From Comamonas sp. SCN 65-56 (GTDB lineage: Bacteria; Pseudomonadota; Gammaproteobacteria; Burkholderiales; Burkholderiaceae_C): DNA of 64,000 bases. The translations under genes were made by a program, and so were the position numbers. The stretch spans positions 60,899 to 124,898 of the forward strand of contig NZ_MEDS01000007.1 of assembly GCF_001724135.1 (NCBI RefSeq), read 5' to 3'. The notes below the pieces were generated by a model. It did no database searches, was not told where the DNA came from, and was given only the letters and a program-made list of their open reading frames with translations. Positions 18,603 through 26,223 of the stretch are shown here, one piece after another; the stretch's first letter is position 1; every line of letters starts with the position of its first letter.

Positions 18603-19941
18603 ATGAAAACCACTGCCAACGCGACGCCCGAAGCGGGTTTCAGCTATTCGCGCCCTTTCTTTGAAGACCTGGTGGATCAGGCCCTGGCGCATGCCCGCAA
18701 GCTCGGTGCAACCGATGCTGGCGCCGACGCGTCCGAGGCCTGCGGCCTGTCGGTGGGCGTGCGCCGCGGGCAGCTGGAAAGCGTGGAGCGCAACCGTGAC
18801 AAATCGCTGGGTGTGACGGTCTACATCGGCCAGCGCCGCGGCAACGCCAGTACGTCCGATTTTTCCGCCCAGGCGGTGCGCCAGACGGTGCAAGCGGCCT
18901 ACGACATCGCGCGGTTTACCGCCGAAGACCCGGTGGCCGGGCTGCCCGATGCGACGGATATCGCGCCAGAGGCTTCACACCGGGATCTGGATTTGTTTCA
19001 CCCTTGGGCCGTCACCAGCGAAGAGGCGGCGCGCATGGCACTGGAATGCGAGCAGGCCCGCGCAGCAAAGCCATTTTTTCAGCGCGCACACGCACGGCTT
19101 TCGCGGCGGCTATGCGAGCTCCCGCCACAGCCTGTCGGTGGCGCCGATCGCTTCGCTGCCGGGCAGAAACGGGCAAATGCAGCGCGATTCCTGGTACAGC
19201 TCGGAGCGCGACGCAGCGCATCTGGCCACCCCCGAGGCCGTGGGGCGCTATGCGGCCGAACGTGCGCTCTCGCGCCTGGGCGCGCGCAAGATCGCGACGA
19301 CCGAGTGCCCGGTGCTCTTCGAGTCGCCGCTCGCGGCGGGCCTGCTCGGCAGTTTCGTGCAGGCCGTGAGCGGCGGCGCGCTGTATCGCAAAAGCAGTTT
19401 TCTCGTCGATTCGCTGGGCACGCAGGTCTTTCCCAGGCACATCGACATTGCCGAAGATCCGTTTGTCCTGCAAGGCAAGGGCAGCTCGCCGTTTGACGAC
19501 GAAGGCGTGCGCGTGGCCCCGCGCAAGGTGGTGGAGGGCGGGCGCGTGGCGGGCTATTTCCTTTCGAGCTATTCGGCGCGCAAGCTCGGCATGCGCACGA
19601 CGGGAAACGCAGGCGGCTCGCACAACCTCACGCTGCTCTCCCACCGCACACGCCCCGGGGACGATCTGAACGCCATGCTCAAAAAACTGGGCACGGGCCT
19701 GTTCGTGACCGATCTCATGGGCCAGGGGGTGAACTATGTCACGGGCGACTATTCGCGCGGCGCCGGCGGTTTCTGGGTGGAAAACGGCGAGATCGCCTAC
19801 CCGGTGCAGGAGATCACCATCGCCGGCAATCTCAAGGCGATGTTCAAGGCGATCGCGGCGGTAGGCGCCGATGCCTATGGCTACGGCGCCAAGACCGTGG
19901 GATCGATTCTGATCGAGCGAATGACCGTCGCCGGCAGTTGA
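18603..19941 (+). pseudogene. pmbA: pmbA (TldE) metalloprotease subunit, frameshifted by an internal deletion
   Basis: PmbA/TldE pairs with TldD in a metalloprotease that processes peptides. Two reading frames cover one PmbA protein. The first runs from the ATG at 18603 to about 19055 (ending ALECEQA); the second continues from about 19056 (AQQSHFFSAHTHGFRGGY) to the stop at 19941 and is full length at the C-terminus (GDYSRGAGGFWVENGEI). At the junction the roughly 15-18 residues with the family's D-x-R-I-T-N-x-E-G segment are missing. The shift requires a net loss of length 2 mod 3, about 50-56 bases. Codon use either side looks normal, suggesting a recent event or an assembly error. As written the gene should not give functional PmbA. 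Confidence 0.85.
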
Positions 19942-19960
19942 ACACCGGCGCGCCGACGCA

Positions 19961-20206
19961 TCAGCGCTTGCGCTGGTTCTTGCCGACCTCGTTGCCGATC
20001 AGTGCCCCTGCCGCGGCGCCTCCTATCGTGCCCACGGGGCCGCCAAACAGCACGTTGCCCGTGGCGCCGCCGACAACCGCACCGACGGCGGTGCCGATCT
20101 GGGCGTTGGTGGGAGGTGTGGAGCAGCCGGCACTGACAAGGGCGGCCGCCAGCAGGGCAGCGGCAGTCAGGGCGCGGGCGGGACGTTGCTTGTGCGAGAT
20201 CATCAT
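19961..20206 (-). CDS. Small glycine-zipper lipoprotein (OsmB-like)
   Basis: About 81 aa from the ATG at 20204-20206 (a second ATG follows at once). The signal peptide ends in a lipobox LVSAGC, so the protein is probably lipid-anchored. The mature part is a glycine zipper: repeated GxxxG-type spacing in GTAVGAVVGGATGNVLFGG and GTIGGAAAGALIGNEVG, ending in a basic KNQRKR tail. Such proteins resemble OsmB and the glycine-zipper 2TM family; the role is unknown. Convergent with pmbA. The 197 bases upstream hold no other gene and no hairpin I would trust. Confidence 0.8.
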   Translation of the reverse strand: MMISHKQRPARALTAAALLAAALVSAGCSTPPTNAQIGTAVGAVVGGATGNVLFGGPVGTIGGAAAGALIGNEVGKNQRKR

Positions 20207-20403
20207 CGTTTCTATGGACGGAACCAAAACCTCATCATCGTCGCATTGCCCACTTGCAATGTCACAAGACGAAGCCTGACGACGCTCGGCAAATGGCAGC
20301 CTGCTTCGCGCAGCCCCCCGTGCACTCGTCCTTGAGGCAGCAAGCAGGGGTGCCGCCCGCTCTACGTGTTGTCACGTCGGTTACGCGCACGGGCCACGCT
20401 GTA

Positions 20404-21492
20404 TCAGCGTACCGCAAGCTGCCGCGCGATCGCTTCGCCCACCTCGGTCGTGCGGGCGCTGCCCCCCAGATCGGGTGTGCGCGGGCCGCCCTGCAGCACG
20501 GTTTCGATGGCGGCCACGATGGCGTCGTGTGCCGCCCGGCCCGCGCCCTGGCCCCGGGTGAGGAAATCCAGCATCAGCGCACCCGACCAGATCATCGCGA
20601 TCGGATTGGCGATGCCCTTGCCGCAGATGTCGGGCGCCGAGCCGTGCACCGGCTCGAACAGGCTGGGAAACGTGCGTTCGGGATTGAGATTGGCCGAAGG
20701 CGCGAGGCCGATGGTGCCGGTCGTGGCGGGGCCGAGGTCGGAGAGGATGTCGCCGAACAGGTTGGTCGCGGCCACCACGTCGAAGCGTTCGGGCCGCAAG
20801 ACGAAGCGCGCGGCGAGGATGTCGATGTGGTGCTTGTCCCAGGCCACCTGCGGATACTGCGCCGCCATGGCCTCGGCCTGCCGGTCCCACCAGGGCATGC
20901 TGATGGCGATGCCGTTGCTCTTGGTGGCCAGCGACAAATGCTTTTTCGTGCGGCTTTGCGCGAGTTCGAACGCGTATTTCAGCAGCCGCTCGGCGCCCAG
21001 GCGGGAATAGACCGATTCCTGCACCACGATCTCGCGCTCGGTGCCCTCGAACATCACGCCGCCGAGTGCCGTGTATTCGCCCTCGGTGTTCTCGCGCACG
21101 ACGAGGTAGTCGATGTCGCCGGGCTTTTTGCCCGCGAGCGGGCAGGGCACGCCCTCGAACAGGCGCACCGGGCGCAGGTTGATGTACTGGTCGAACTCGC
21201 GGCGGAATTTGAGCAAGCTGCCCCAGAGCGAGATGTGGTCGGGCACGGTCGCAGGCCAGCCGACGGCGCCGAAGTAGATCGCGTCCATGCCGGCGAGCTG
21301 CGTCTTCCAGTCGGTGGGCATCATCTCGCCGTGCCGGGCGTAATAGTCGCAATGCGCCCAGTCGAAGGCGTACAGCGCCAATTCGATGCCGAAGCGCTGC
21401 GCGGCGGCCTGCACCGCGCGCAGGCCCTCGGGCATCACCTCGCGGCCGATGCCGTCACCGGCGATCACGGCGATCTGAAATGGTTTTGGCAT
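20404..21492 (-). CDS. ttuC: Tartrate/D-malate dehydrogenase (isocitrate/isopropylmalate dehydrogenase family)
   Basis: NAD-dependent beta-decarboxylating dehydrogenase of 362 aa. It begins MPKPFQIAVIAGDGIGREV and carries the substrate-binding VVRENTEGEY segment (phosphate/isopropyl-binding residues are not those of LeuB), catalytic Lys/Asp region DILAARFVLRPERFDVVAAT, NLFGDILSDLG and EPVHGSAPDICGKG. This pattern fits the TtuC/DmlA/YeaU tartrate and D-malate dehydrogenases rather than LeuB or Icd. Which substrate it uses cannot be decided by sequence alone. The leader is a copy of the dispersed repeat, whose GGAGG lies 8 bases before the ATG and can serve as the ribosome-binding site. Confidence 0.85.
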   Translation of the reverse strand: MPKPFQIAVIAGDGIGREVMPEGLRAVQAAAQRFGIELALYAFDWAHCDYYARHGEMMPTDWKTQLAGMDAIYFGAVGWPATVPDHISLWGSLLKFRREFDQYINLRPVRLFEGVPCPLAGKKPGDIDYLVVRENTEGEYTALGGVMFEGTEREIVVQESVYSRLGAERLLKYAFELAQSRTKKHLSLATKSNGIAISMPWWDRQAEAMAAQYPQVAWDKHHIDILAARFVLRPERFDVVAATNLFGDILSDLGPATTGTIGLAPSANLNPERTFPSLFEPVHGSAPDICGKGIANPIAMIWSGALMLDFLTRGQGAGRAAHDAIVAAIETVLQGGPRTPDLGGSARTTEVGEAIARQLAVR

Positions 21493-21536
21493 AAAAACGG
21501 CCTCCAACGCAGTGTGGACAAACGCGAGCAGCTATT
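21493..21536 (-). repeat. Copy G of the dispersed ATAGCTG repeat, forming the ttuC leader
   Basis: Read on the minus strand: ATAGCTGCTCGCG, a spacer, then GCGTTGGAGGCCGTTTTT running straight into the ttuC ATG. The right half supplies the GGAGG Shine-Dalgarno. Confidence 0.6.
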
Positions 21537-21550
21537 CTTCCAATAGTTGA

Positions 21551-21997
21551 TCAATGAGACAGTGCGGCCTTGACGGCGCTGGATACCATGCCCATGTCCG
21601 CCTTGCCCGCGAGCTGCTTCTTGGCCGCGCCCATGACCTTGCCCATGTCGGCAGGGCTGCTCGCGCCCAGCTCGGCCACCAGAGCCTTGACGGCGGCGAT
21701 GACTTCGGCCTCGGACAGGCGCGCGGGCAGGTAGGCCTCAAGCACCAGCATCTCGGCCTTTTCCTTGTCCGCGAGGTCTTGCCGGTGTGCGGCTTCGTAG
21801 GCGGTGATGCTGTCCTTGCGCTGCTTGATCAGCTTGTCGACGATCGCGACGACGGCGGTGTCGTCCAGCACCACGCGCTCGTCCACTTCCTTCTGTTTCA
21901 TCGCCGCGAGCAGCAGGCGGATGGTGCCCAGGCGCTCGGTTTCGTGGGCGCGCATCGCGCTCTTCATGTCTTCGGTGATCTGTTCCTTGAGGGTCAT
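21551..21997 (-). CDS. yqeY: GatB/YqeY domain protein
   Basis: A 148-aa protein of the YqeY family, related to the tRNA-binding tail domain of the GatB amidotransferase subunit; its free-standing role is unproven. Features are MTLKEQITEDMKSAMRA at the start, ERLGTIRLLLAAMKQKEVDE, and the C-terminal GKVMGAAKKQLAGKADMG. The ATG at 21995-21997 follows a good Shine-Dalgarno (GGAGC). It lies downstream of rpsU, separated by a hairpin terminator that could make its expression partial. dnaG and rpoD, the usual next genes of this operon, are not here. Confidence 0.92.
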   Translation of the reverse strand: MTLKEQITEDMKSAMRAHETERLGTIRLLLAAMKQKEVDERVVLDDTAVVAIVDKLIKQRKDSITAYEAAHRQDLADKEKAEMLVLEAYLPARLSEAEVIAAVKALVAELGASSPADMGKVMGAAKKQLAGKADMGMVSSAVKAALSH

Positions 21998-22009
21998 TTT
22001 TTGCTCCTG

Positions 22010-22048
22010 AAAAAACAAAACCCGCGCCTGGCGTCCCTGGCGCGGGTT
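22010..22048 (-). terminator. Hairpin terminator between rpsU and yqeY
   Basis: Read leftwards, AACCCGCGCC (22048-22039) and GGCGCGGGTT (22028-22019) form a perfect 10-bp stem around a 10-base loop, followed by TTGTTTTTTC. It is well placed to end or attenuate rpsU transcription before yqeY. Confidence 0.8.
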
Positions 22049-22069
22049 GATGTGGCCAAGCCGACTGGA

Positions 22070-22282
22070 TCAGTACAGCTTCTTGGGCAGCTGCATGCTG
22101 CGCACGCGCTTGTAGTGGCGCTTGACGGCGGCGGCCTTCTTGCGCTTGCGTTCGGCGGTGGGCTTTTCGTAGAACTCGCGCGCGCGCAGTTCGGTCAGCA
22201 GACCGAGCTTTTCGATGGTGCGCTTGAAGCGGCGCAGCGCCACGTCAAAGGGTTCGTTTTCTTTTACACGGATGGTTGTCAT
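22070..22282 (-). CDS. rpsU: 30S ribosomal protein S21
   Basis: The 70-aa protein begins [20 protein letters not shown] and ends in a strongly basic [17 protein letters not shown] tail, the hallmark of S21, which helps initiation by the 30S subunit. High expression is expected; the upstream 187 bases contain a perfect TATAAT on the same strand and a hairpin in the leader. It is followed by a terminator and yqeY. Confidence 0.98.
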
Positions 22283-22417
22283 CAGCCAAAAATTTCCAGA
22301 TATGTACCGCCAGAGGGTTGATCGGGAAGATCGGGCCCGGCCAATCGTGTGCGGCGATGTCCCCGTCTGTTAACTAGTATGGCCGACGGGGCTGATGCCA
22401 TGAAACCGGCGATTATA
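22283..22417 (-). promoter_or_regulatory. rpsU promoter (-10) and hairpin-containing leader
   Basis: A perfect TATAAT on the minus strand (22417-22412) predicts transcription from about 22405, giving a 5' leader of about 120 bases. Within it CCCCGTC (22361-22367) pairs with GACGGGG (22385-22391). No good -35 hexamer is seen. Confidence 0.5.
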
Positions 22418-22469
22418 ACGAACGCGGCTTGGCAGGGGCATGGGCAGAGGCTGCCGTTTGGCGATCGAC

Positions 22470-23522
22470 CTACTGAATCTTGAAAATTTCTTTCAGAAAG
22501 CCAAGCGCCGCGTCGGCCGCCTGGTCGCGCGCCTTGGTGTTGCCCTCGACGCTGGCGCCGGTGGCATGGCAGGCCTTGAGCGCATCACCATAGGCCTTGC
22601 CCTGCAGGCGCGTGCCGGCGCTGGCGTCGTAGGCGTACAAGGTGTCGATGTCGACTTCGAGCGGGCAGTCGGGCCTGGTGCGCGCCACGCTGCCCAACTG
22701 GTGGAGTTGCTGGTCGTCGGAATCGAACTTGTGCCGTGCGCCGGCGATGGTGACGAACCGTACCGGCGTGCCCGCCTTGCCGATCTTGTCGGCGTAGTCC
22801 AGGCAGGCACTGATGGGGGTGTAGTCGTCGGCATCGCCGTGAATGAACAGCATCGGGGCTGGCGTGAATACCCCCGGCTTGACGGCCAGCCGGAACACAC
22901 CGGCGCAGCCTCCGGCGTAGGTCGGGATGAAGGCGGCGTAGTGCAACCCGTCGGGCAGTTTCTGCGAAGCGATGATGCGCGCCACGTTGGCGCGCAGGGT
23001 GGCAGTGCCGCCGCGAGAAAAGCCCATCAGCGCAATGCGGCTGGGGTCGATGCGTGGATGCGTGGCCAGCAGCTTGAGCGCCGCGAAGGTGTCGGCCACG
23101 TCGGCTGAGAAGGGAACGGCCGACTGGTCATCCGCCGTGCTCTTGACGCCGCGCGGGCCGAACATGTCGAGCACGAAGGCAGCCATGCCGGCGTCATTGA
23201 AGCGTTTGGCCCAGAAGTTCAACTCGGCGTCGTAGATGCCGCCCGAGCCATGCACCAGCACCACGGCCGGCACCTTGGCGTCCCCCGGCGGCAGCAACAG
23301 GTGGCCGCTGGAATGGGTGGCGTCACCGGCGCCCTTGAGCAGGTCTGACAGGGTCTTGGGGCTGGAGCTGGCGAAGGTGTAGATCCCGTTGCCCGGGCCA
23401 TTGGCCAGGCTGGTGATGCTCTCCTGGGCCAGGGCGTGGTGCGGCGCCAGCATGGCAAGCAGCGCACCCAGCAGCCACGGGGTGATTCGCCTCACTGCAT
23501 GGAGCCGGGAAATGCAAAGCAT
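22470..23522 (-). CDS. Exported dienelactone-hydrolase-like alpha/beta hydrolase
   Basis: A 350-aa secreted hydrolase. It has a Sec signal peptide of about 32 residues (basic start, hydrophobic WLLGALLAMLAP, cleavage after ALA). The alpha/beta-hydrolase core has the oxyanion strand VVLVHGSGGIYD (88-99), nucleophile elbow GFSRGG with Ser169, acid in HGDADDYTP (Asp230 or Asp233) and His264 in ARHKFD. This layout is that of the dienelactone hydrolase/acetyl-xylan-esterase-like group; the substrate is unknown. It stands alone between rpsU and mobR. The 137 bases upstream hold no other gene. Confidence 0.8.
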   Translation of the reverse strand: MLCISRLHAVRRITPWLLGALLAMLAPHHALAQESITSLANGPGNGIYTFASSSPKTLSDLLKGAGDATHSSGHLLLPPGDAKVPAVVLVHGSGGIYDAELNFWAKRFNDAGMAAFVLDMFGPRGVKSTADDQSAVPFSADVADTFAALKLLATHPRIDPSRIALMGFSRGGTATLRANVARIIASQKLPDGLHYAAFIPTYAGGCAGVFRLAVKPGVFTPAPMLFIHGDADDYTPISACLDYADKIGKAGTPVRFVTIAGARHKFDSDDQQLHQLGSVARTRPDCPLEVDIDTLYAYDASAGTRLQGKAYGDALKACHATGASVEGNTKARDQAADAALGFLKEIFKIQ

Positions 23523-23659
23523 GCTTCATCCCCTCTCGTTGCCGGGAGACGCAATTTACGCTGGTGTTTGCACTTGCGCTGTAGCTTTTTGTAGCTTGCC
23601 CGAGTCGGTTGGGTCAAGTCCGGTTCGGATGCGCGACCGGCCCATGTGCCGTGGCGCGC

Positions 23660-24076
23660 TCACTGGGTCGTCTGGCGCATGAGGTCGAGAAAATCCGCGC
23701 GGCCTGCCTCGGACAGGGGTTGCAGGATGTCGTCCTGCACCTGTCTGACGATGGGCAGCAGTTCGCCGTGGATGCGCGCGCCTTCTTCGGTCAGCGACAG
23801 CTCGCGCGCCCGACGGTCCTTGGCGCTGACGACGCGGCGCACCCAGCCCTTTTGCTCCAGCCGCTCGATGACACCGCCTATGGTGGCGCGGTCGTAGGCG
23901 ATCAATTCTGCGATGCTCGCCTGGTCGGATGCCGGATGCGCCTGAATGGCATCGAGTGCGGCGAACTGGACGGAAGTCAGGTCAAAGCCGGCGGCCTGGG
24001 TGCGCAGCGCGAAAGCCTGCGTGGACCGCTGGTGCAGGCGGCGTATCAGGTGACCGGCCATGTCGAGGGATTCCAT
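23660..24076 (-). CDS. mobR: MarR-family regulator, probable MobR repressor of mobA
   Basis: A 138-aa winged-helix MarR protein. It shows the family wing motif DRRARELSLTEEGAR and the recognition helix ASIAELIAYDRATIGGVIERLEQKGWVRR. The ATG at 24074-24076 is chosen because GGAGCG lies just ahead; longer in-frame starts run into the operator region. It is divergent from a mobA-like gene. In Comamonas testosteroni a MarR protein, MobR, sits divergent from mobA and represses it until 3-hydroxybenzoate binds, so the same role is inferred here from arrangement and similarity. Confidence 0.8.
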   Translation of the reverse strand: MESLDMAGHLIRRLHQRSTQAFALRTQAAGFDLTSVQFAALDAIQAHPASDQASIAELIAYDRATIGGVIERLEQKGWVRRVVSAKDRRARELSLTEEGARIHGELLPIVRQVQDDILQPLSEAGRADFLDLMRQTTQ

Positions 24077-24139
24077 CACGGCGCTCCTTCCAATTCGGGG
24101 CGAGCCACGCATCGCTCCAGAAAAATATTGTCGATAAGC

Positions 24140-24172
24140 ATACATACTGACTTGACGGCAAATAGTAAGTAT
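24140..24172 (+). promoter_or_regulatory. Imperfect inverted repeat between mobR and mobA, candidate MobR operator
   Basis: ATACATACT (24140-24148) and AGTAAGTAT (24164-24172) are inverted copies with one mismatch, 15 bases apart. The repeat lies in an AT-rich island within GC-rich DNA and overlaps the predicted mobA promoter, as expected for a repressor site. Confidence 0.5.
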
Positions 24173-24181
24173 AGATATTAT
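24153..24181 (+). promoter_or_regulatory. Candidate sigma-70 promoter of mobA
   Basis: TTGACG (24153-24158), a 17-base spacer, and TATTAT (24176-24181). Transcription would start near 24188, giving a ~50-base leader with AGGAGA before the mobA ATG. Confidence 0.6.
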
Positions 24182-24237
24182 TTGCGGGTATCACGGCGGC
24201 ATTGAACGGTGCGCGCCAAACACCAGGAGATTTCCGC

Positions 24238-26148
24238 ATGCAGTATTACAAGGATGGTTTTCGGGGTGGCAATCCCGATGTCAAGCAGGCCGCGCCCAAC
24301 CGCCGCAGCCGCGGGCCGAACGAGCCTTTGCCGGAAAAAGTCGATGTGCTGATCGCCGGCACGGGGCCGGCGGGTTTGTGCCTGGCGGCGCAGCTGGCGC
24401 AGTTCCCGGAGATCGACACGCTGATCGTCGAGCGCATGCCGGCCAACATCATCAAGGGCAAGGCCGACGGCATCAACACGCGCACCATGGAGATGTTCCA
24501 GGCCTTTGGTTTTGCCGAAAAGGTCAAGCGCGAGACCTATTGGGTCAACCAGACCGCGTTCTGGATGCCCGACCCGCAGCGGCCCGAGCACATCCACCGC
24601 GTCGGCCGGGTGCAGGATGTGGCCGACGACAGCTCGGAGATGCCGCACATCCTGATCAACCAGGCGCGGCTGCATGAGCTGTTCCTTGAAGTCATGCGCA
24701 ATGCCCCGTCGCGGCTGGAGCCCGACTACGGCTGGGAGGTGGTCGGCGTGGCGATCGACGAGACGACCGACGATCACCCGGTGACGGTGACCCTCAAGGA
24801 CGCCAGCGGCATCCACTGGTGGGCAACCAAAACCGTGCGCGCCAATTACGTGGTGGGCTGCGATGGCGCGCATTCGGCGGTGCGCAAGGCGATCGGCGGC
24901 ACGCTGCACGGCGACGCGGCGCACCAGGCCTGGGGCGTGATGGATATCCTGGCCAACACCGACTTCCCCGACGTGCGCCAGAAATGCCTGGTCTCCTCGG
25001 CCAGTGAAGGCAACGTGCTGATCCTGCCGCGCGAGGGAGGCTACATCTTTCGCATGTATGTGGAGCTGGACAAGCTCAGGCCGGACGAGAAGGCGGCGAG
25101 TCGCAAGCTCAATCAACACGACATGATCGCGGCGGCCAACCGCATCCTGCGCCCCTATGTGCTGGACGTGAAGGAGGTGGTCTGGTGGTCGATCTACGAG
25201 ATCGGCCACAGCATCACCGACAAGTTCGACGACGTGCCTGCCGGCAGCGAGCGCAACCCGCGCGTGTTCACCGCCGGGGATGCCTGCCACACGCATTCGC
25301 CCAAGGCCGGGCAGGGGATGAACGTCTCGATGCAGGACACCTTCAATCTCGGCTGGAAGCTGGCCCATGTGCTGCAGGGGCGCGCGCCCGCAAGCCTGCT
25401 GCGCAGCTATTCCAGGGAGCGCATGGCAGAGGCCAAGCGGCTGATCGATACCGACCACGCCTGGGCGCGCACCATGTCCGCGCCTACCACCCAGGCCGAG
25501 CGCGACGGCACCGAGGAGCCGCGCATCATCCGCCAGTTCAAGGCCAACCTTGAATTCACCGGCGGCACGGCAGTGAAGTACGACCCGTCGTATCTGTTCG
25601 CTGCGCCCACGCACCAAGCACTGGCCCGGGGCGAGGTGATCGGGCGGCGCTTTCACTCGGCGCCGGTGGTGCGTCTGGCAGATGCCAAACCGATGCAGCT
25701 GGGCCACGTGGCGCAGGCCGACGGCCGCTGGCGCATCTACGCCTTTGCCGGCAAGGGCGACGGCGCGGGCCCGGGTTCGCCCATGCGCCAGCTGGCCGAT
25801 TGGCTGGAGCGTGATCCGGCATCGCCGGTGCTGCGCCACACGCGCGCGGGCGAGGACATCGACGCGGTGATCGATGTGCGCGCGGTGTTTCAGCAGACCT
25901 TCGACCAGCTCGCCTGTGAGCACATGCCGTCGCTGCTTCGGCCGTGCACCGGCAGGCTGGGCCTGCAAGACCATGAAAAGATTTTTTGCGTCGACCACAA
26001 GGGCGCAGGCGACATCTTCGACATGCGCGGCATCGACCGTGAGCGCGGATGCATGGTGGTGGTGCGCCCGGACCAGTACATCGGCCATGTGCTGCCGCTC
26101 GATGGCCGTGCGGAACTGTCGGCCTATTTTGCAGGCATCTTGTGCTGA
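24238..26148 (+). CDS. mobA: FAD-dependent aromatic monooxygenase, probable 3-hydroxybenzoate 4-monooxygenase
   Basis: Class A flavoprotein hydroxylase of 636 aa (C. testosteroni MobA is about the same length). Residues 41-46 are the ADP-binding GTGPAG; the family DG motif is CDGAHSAVRKA, and the FAD ribityl GD motif is GDACHTHSPKAGQGMN. The C-terminal thioredoxin-like domain of the phenol 2-monooxygenase group is present, including MVVVRPDQYIGHVLPL. From memory the sequence is very similar to MobA, which converts 3-hydroxybenzoate to protocatechuate with NADPH and O2. Phenol 2-monooxygenase is the alternative. AGGAGA precedes the ATG; divergent from mobR. No ring-cleavage gene is in the window. 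Confidence 0.82.
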   Translation: MQYYKDGFRGGNPDVKQAAPNRRSRGPNEPLPEKVDVLIAGTGPAGLCLAAQLAQFPEIDTLIVERMPANIIKGKADGINTRTMEMFQAFGFAEKVKRETYWVNQTAFWMPDPQRPEHIHRVGRVQDVADDSSEMPHILINQARLHELFLEVMRNAPSRLEPDYGWEVVGVAIDETTDDHPVTVTLKDASGIHWWATKTVRANYVVGCDGAHSAVRKAIGGTLHGDAAHQAWGVMDILANTDFPDVRQKCLVSSASEGNVLILPREGGYIFRMYVELDKLRPDEKAASRKLNQHDMIAAANRILRPYVLDVKEVVWWSIYEIGHSITDKFDDVPAGSERNPRVFTAGDACHTHSPKAGQGMNVSMQDTFNLGWKLAHVLQGRAPASLLRSYSRERMAEAKRLIDTDHAWARTMSAPTTQAERDGTEEPRIIRQFKANLEFTGGTAVKYDPSYLFAAPTHQALARGEVIGRRFHSAPVVRLADAKPMQLGHVAQADGRWRIYAFAGKGDGAGPGSPMRQLADWLERDPASPVLRHTRAGEDIDAVIDVRAVFQQTFDQLACEHMPSLLRPCTGRLGLQDHEKIFCVDHKGAGDIFDMRGIDRERGCMVVVRPDQYIGHVLPLDGRAELSAYFAGILC

Positions 26149-26154
26149 AAATGG

Positions 26155-26210
26155 TATGAAAAGCGGCTGCAGCGCATGCTGGATGGGCGCTGATCGCTCT
26201 TGAATTGAAA
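26155..26210 (+). repeat. Degenerate copy F of the dispersed repeat
   Basis: TATGAAAAGCGGCTGCAGCG start, GGGCGCTGATCGC right half and CTTGAATTGAAA tail. It fills the gap between the convergent mobA and flavoprotein genes and resembles copy E. Confidence 0.45.
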
Positions 26211-26223
26211 GCGCATGGCCAGG

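Noticed and set aside
24178..26088. A 636-codon minus-strand open frame opposite mobA
   Set aside because: It has no domain and mirrors the codon structure of mobA, which has all flavoprotein motifs.
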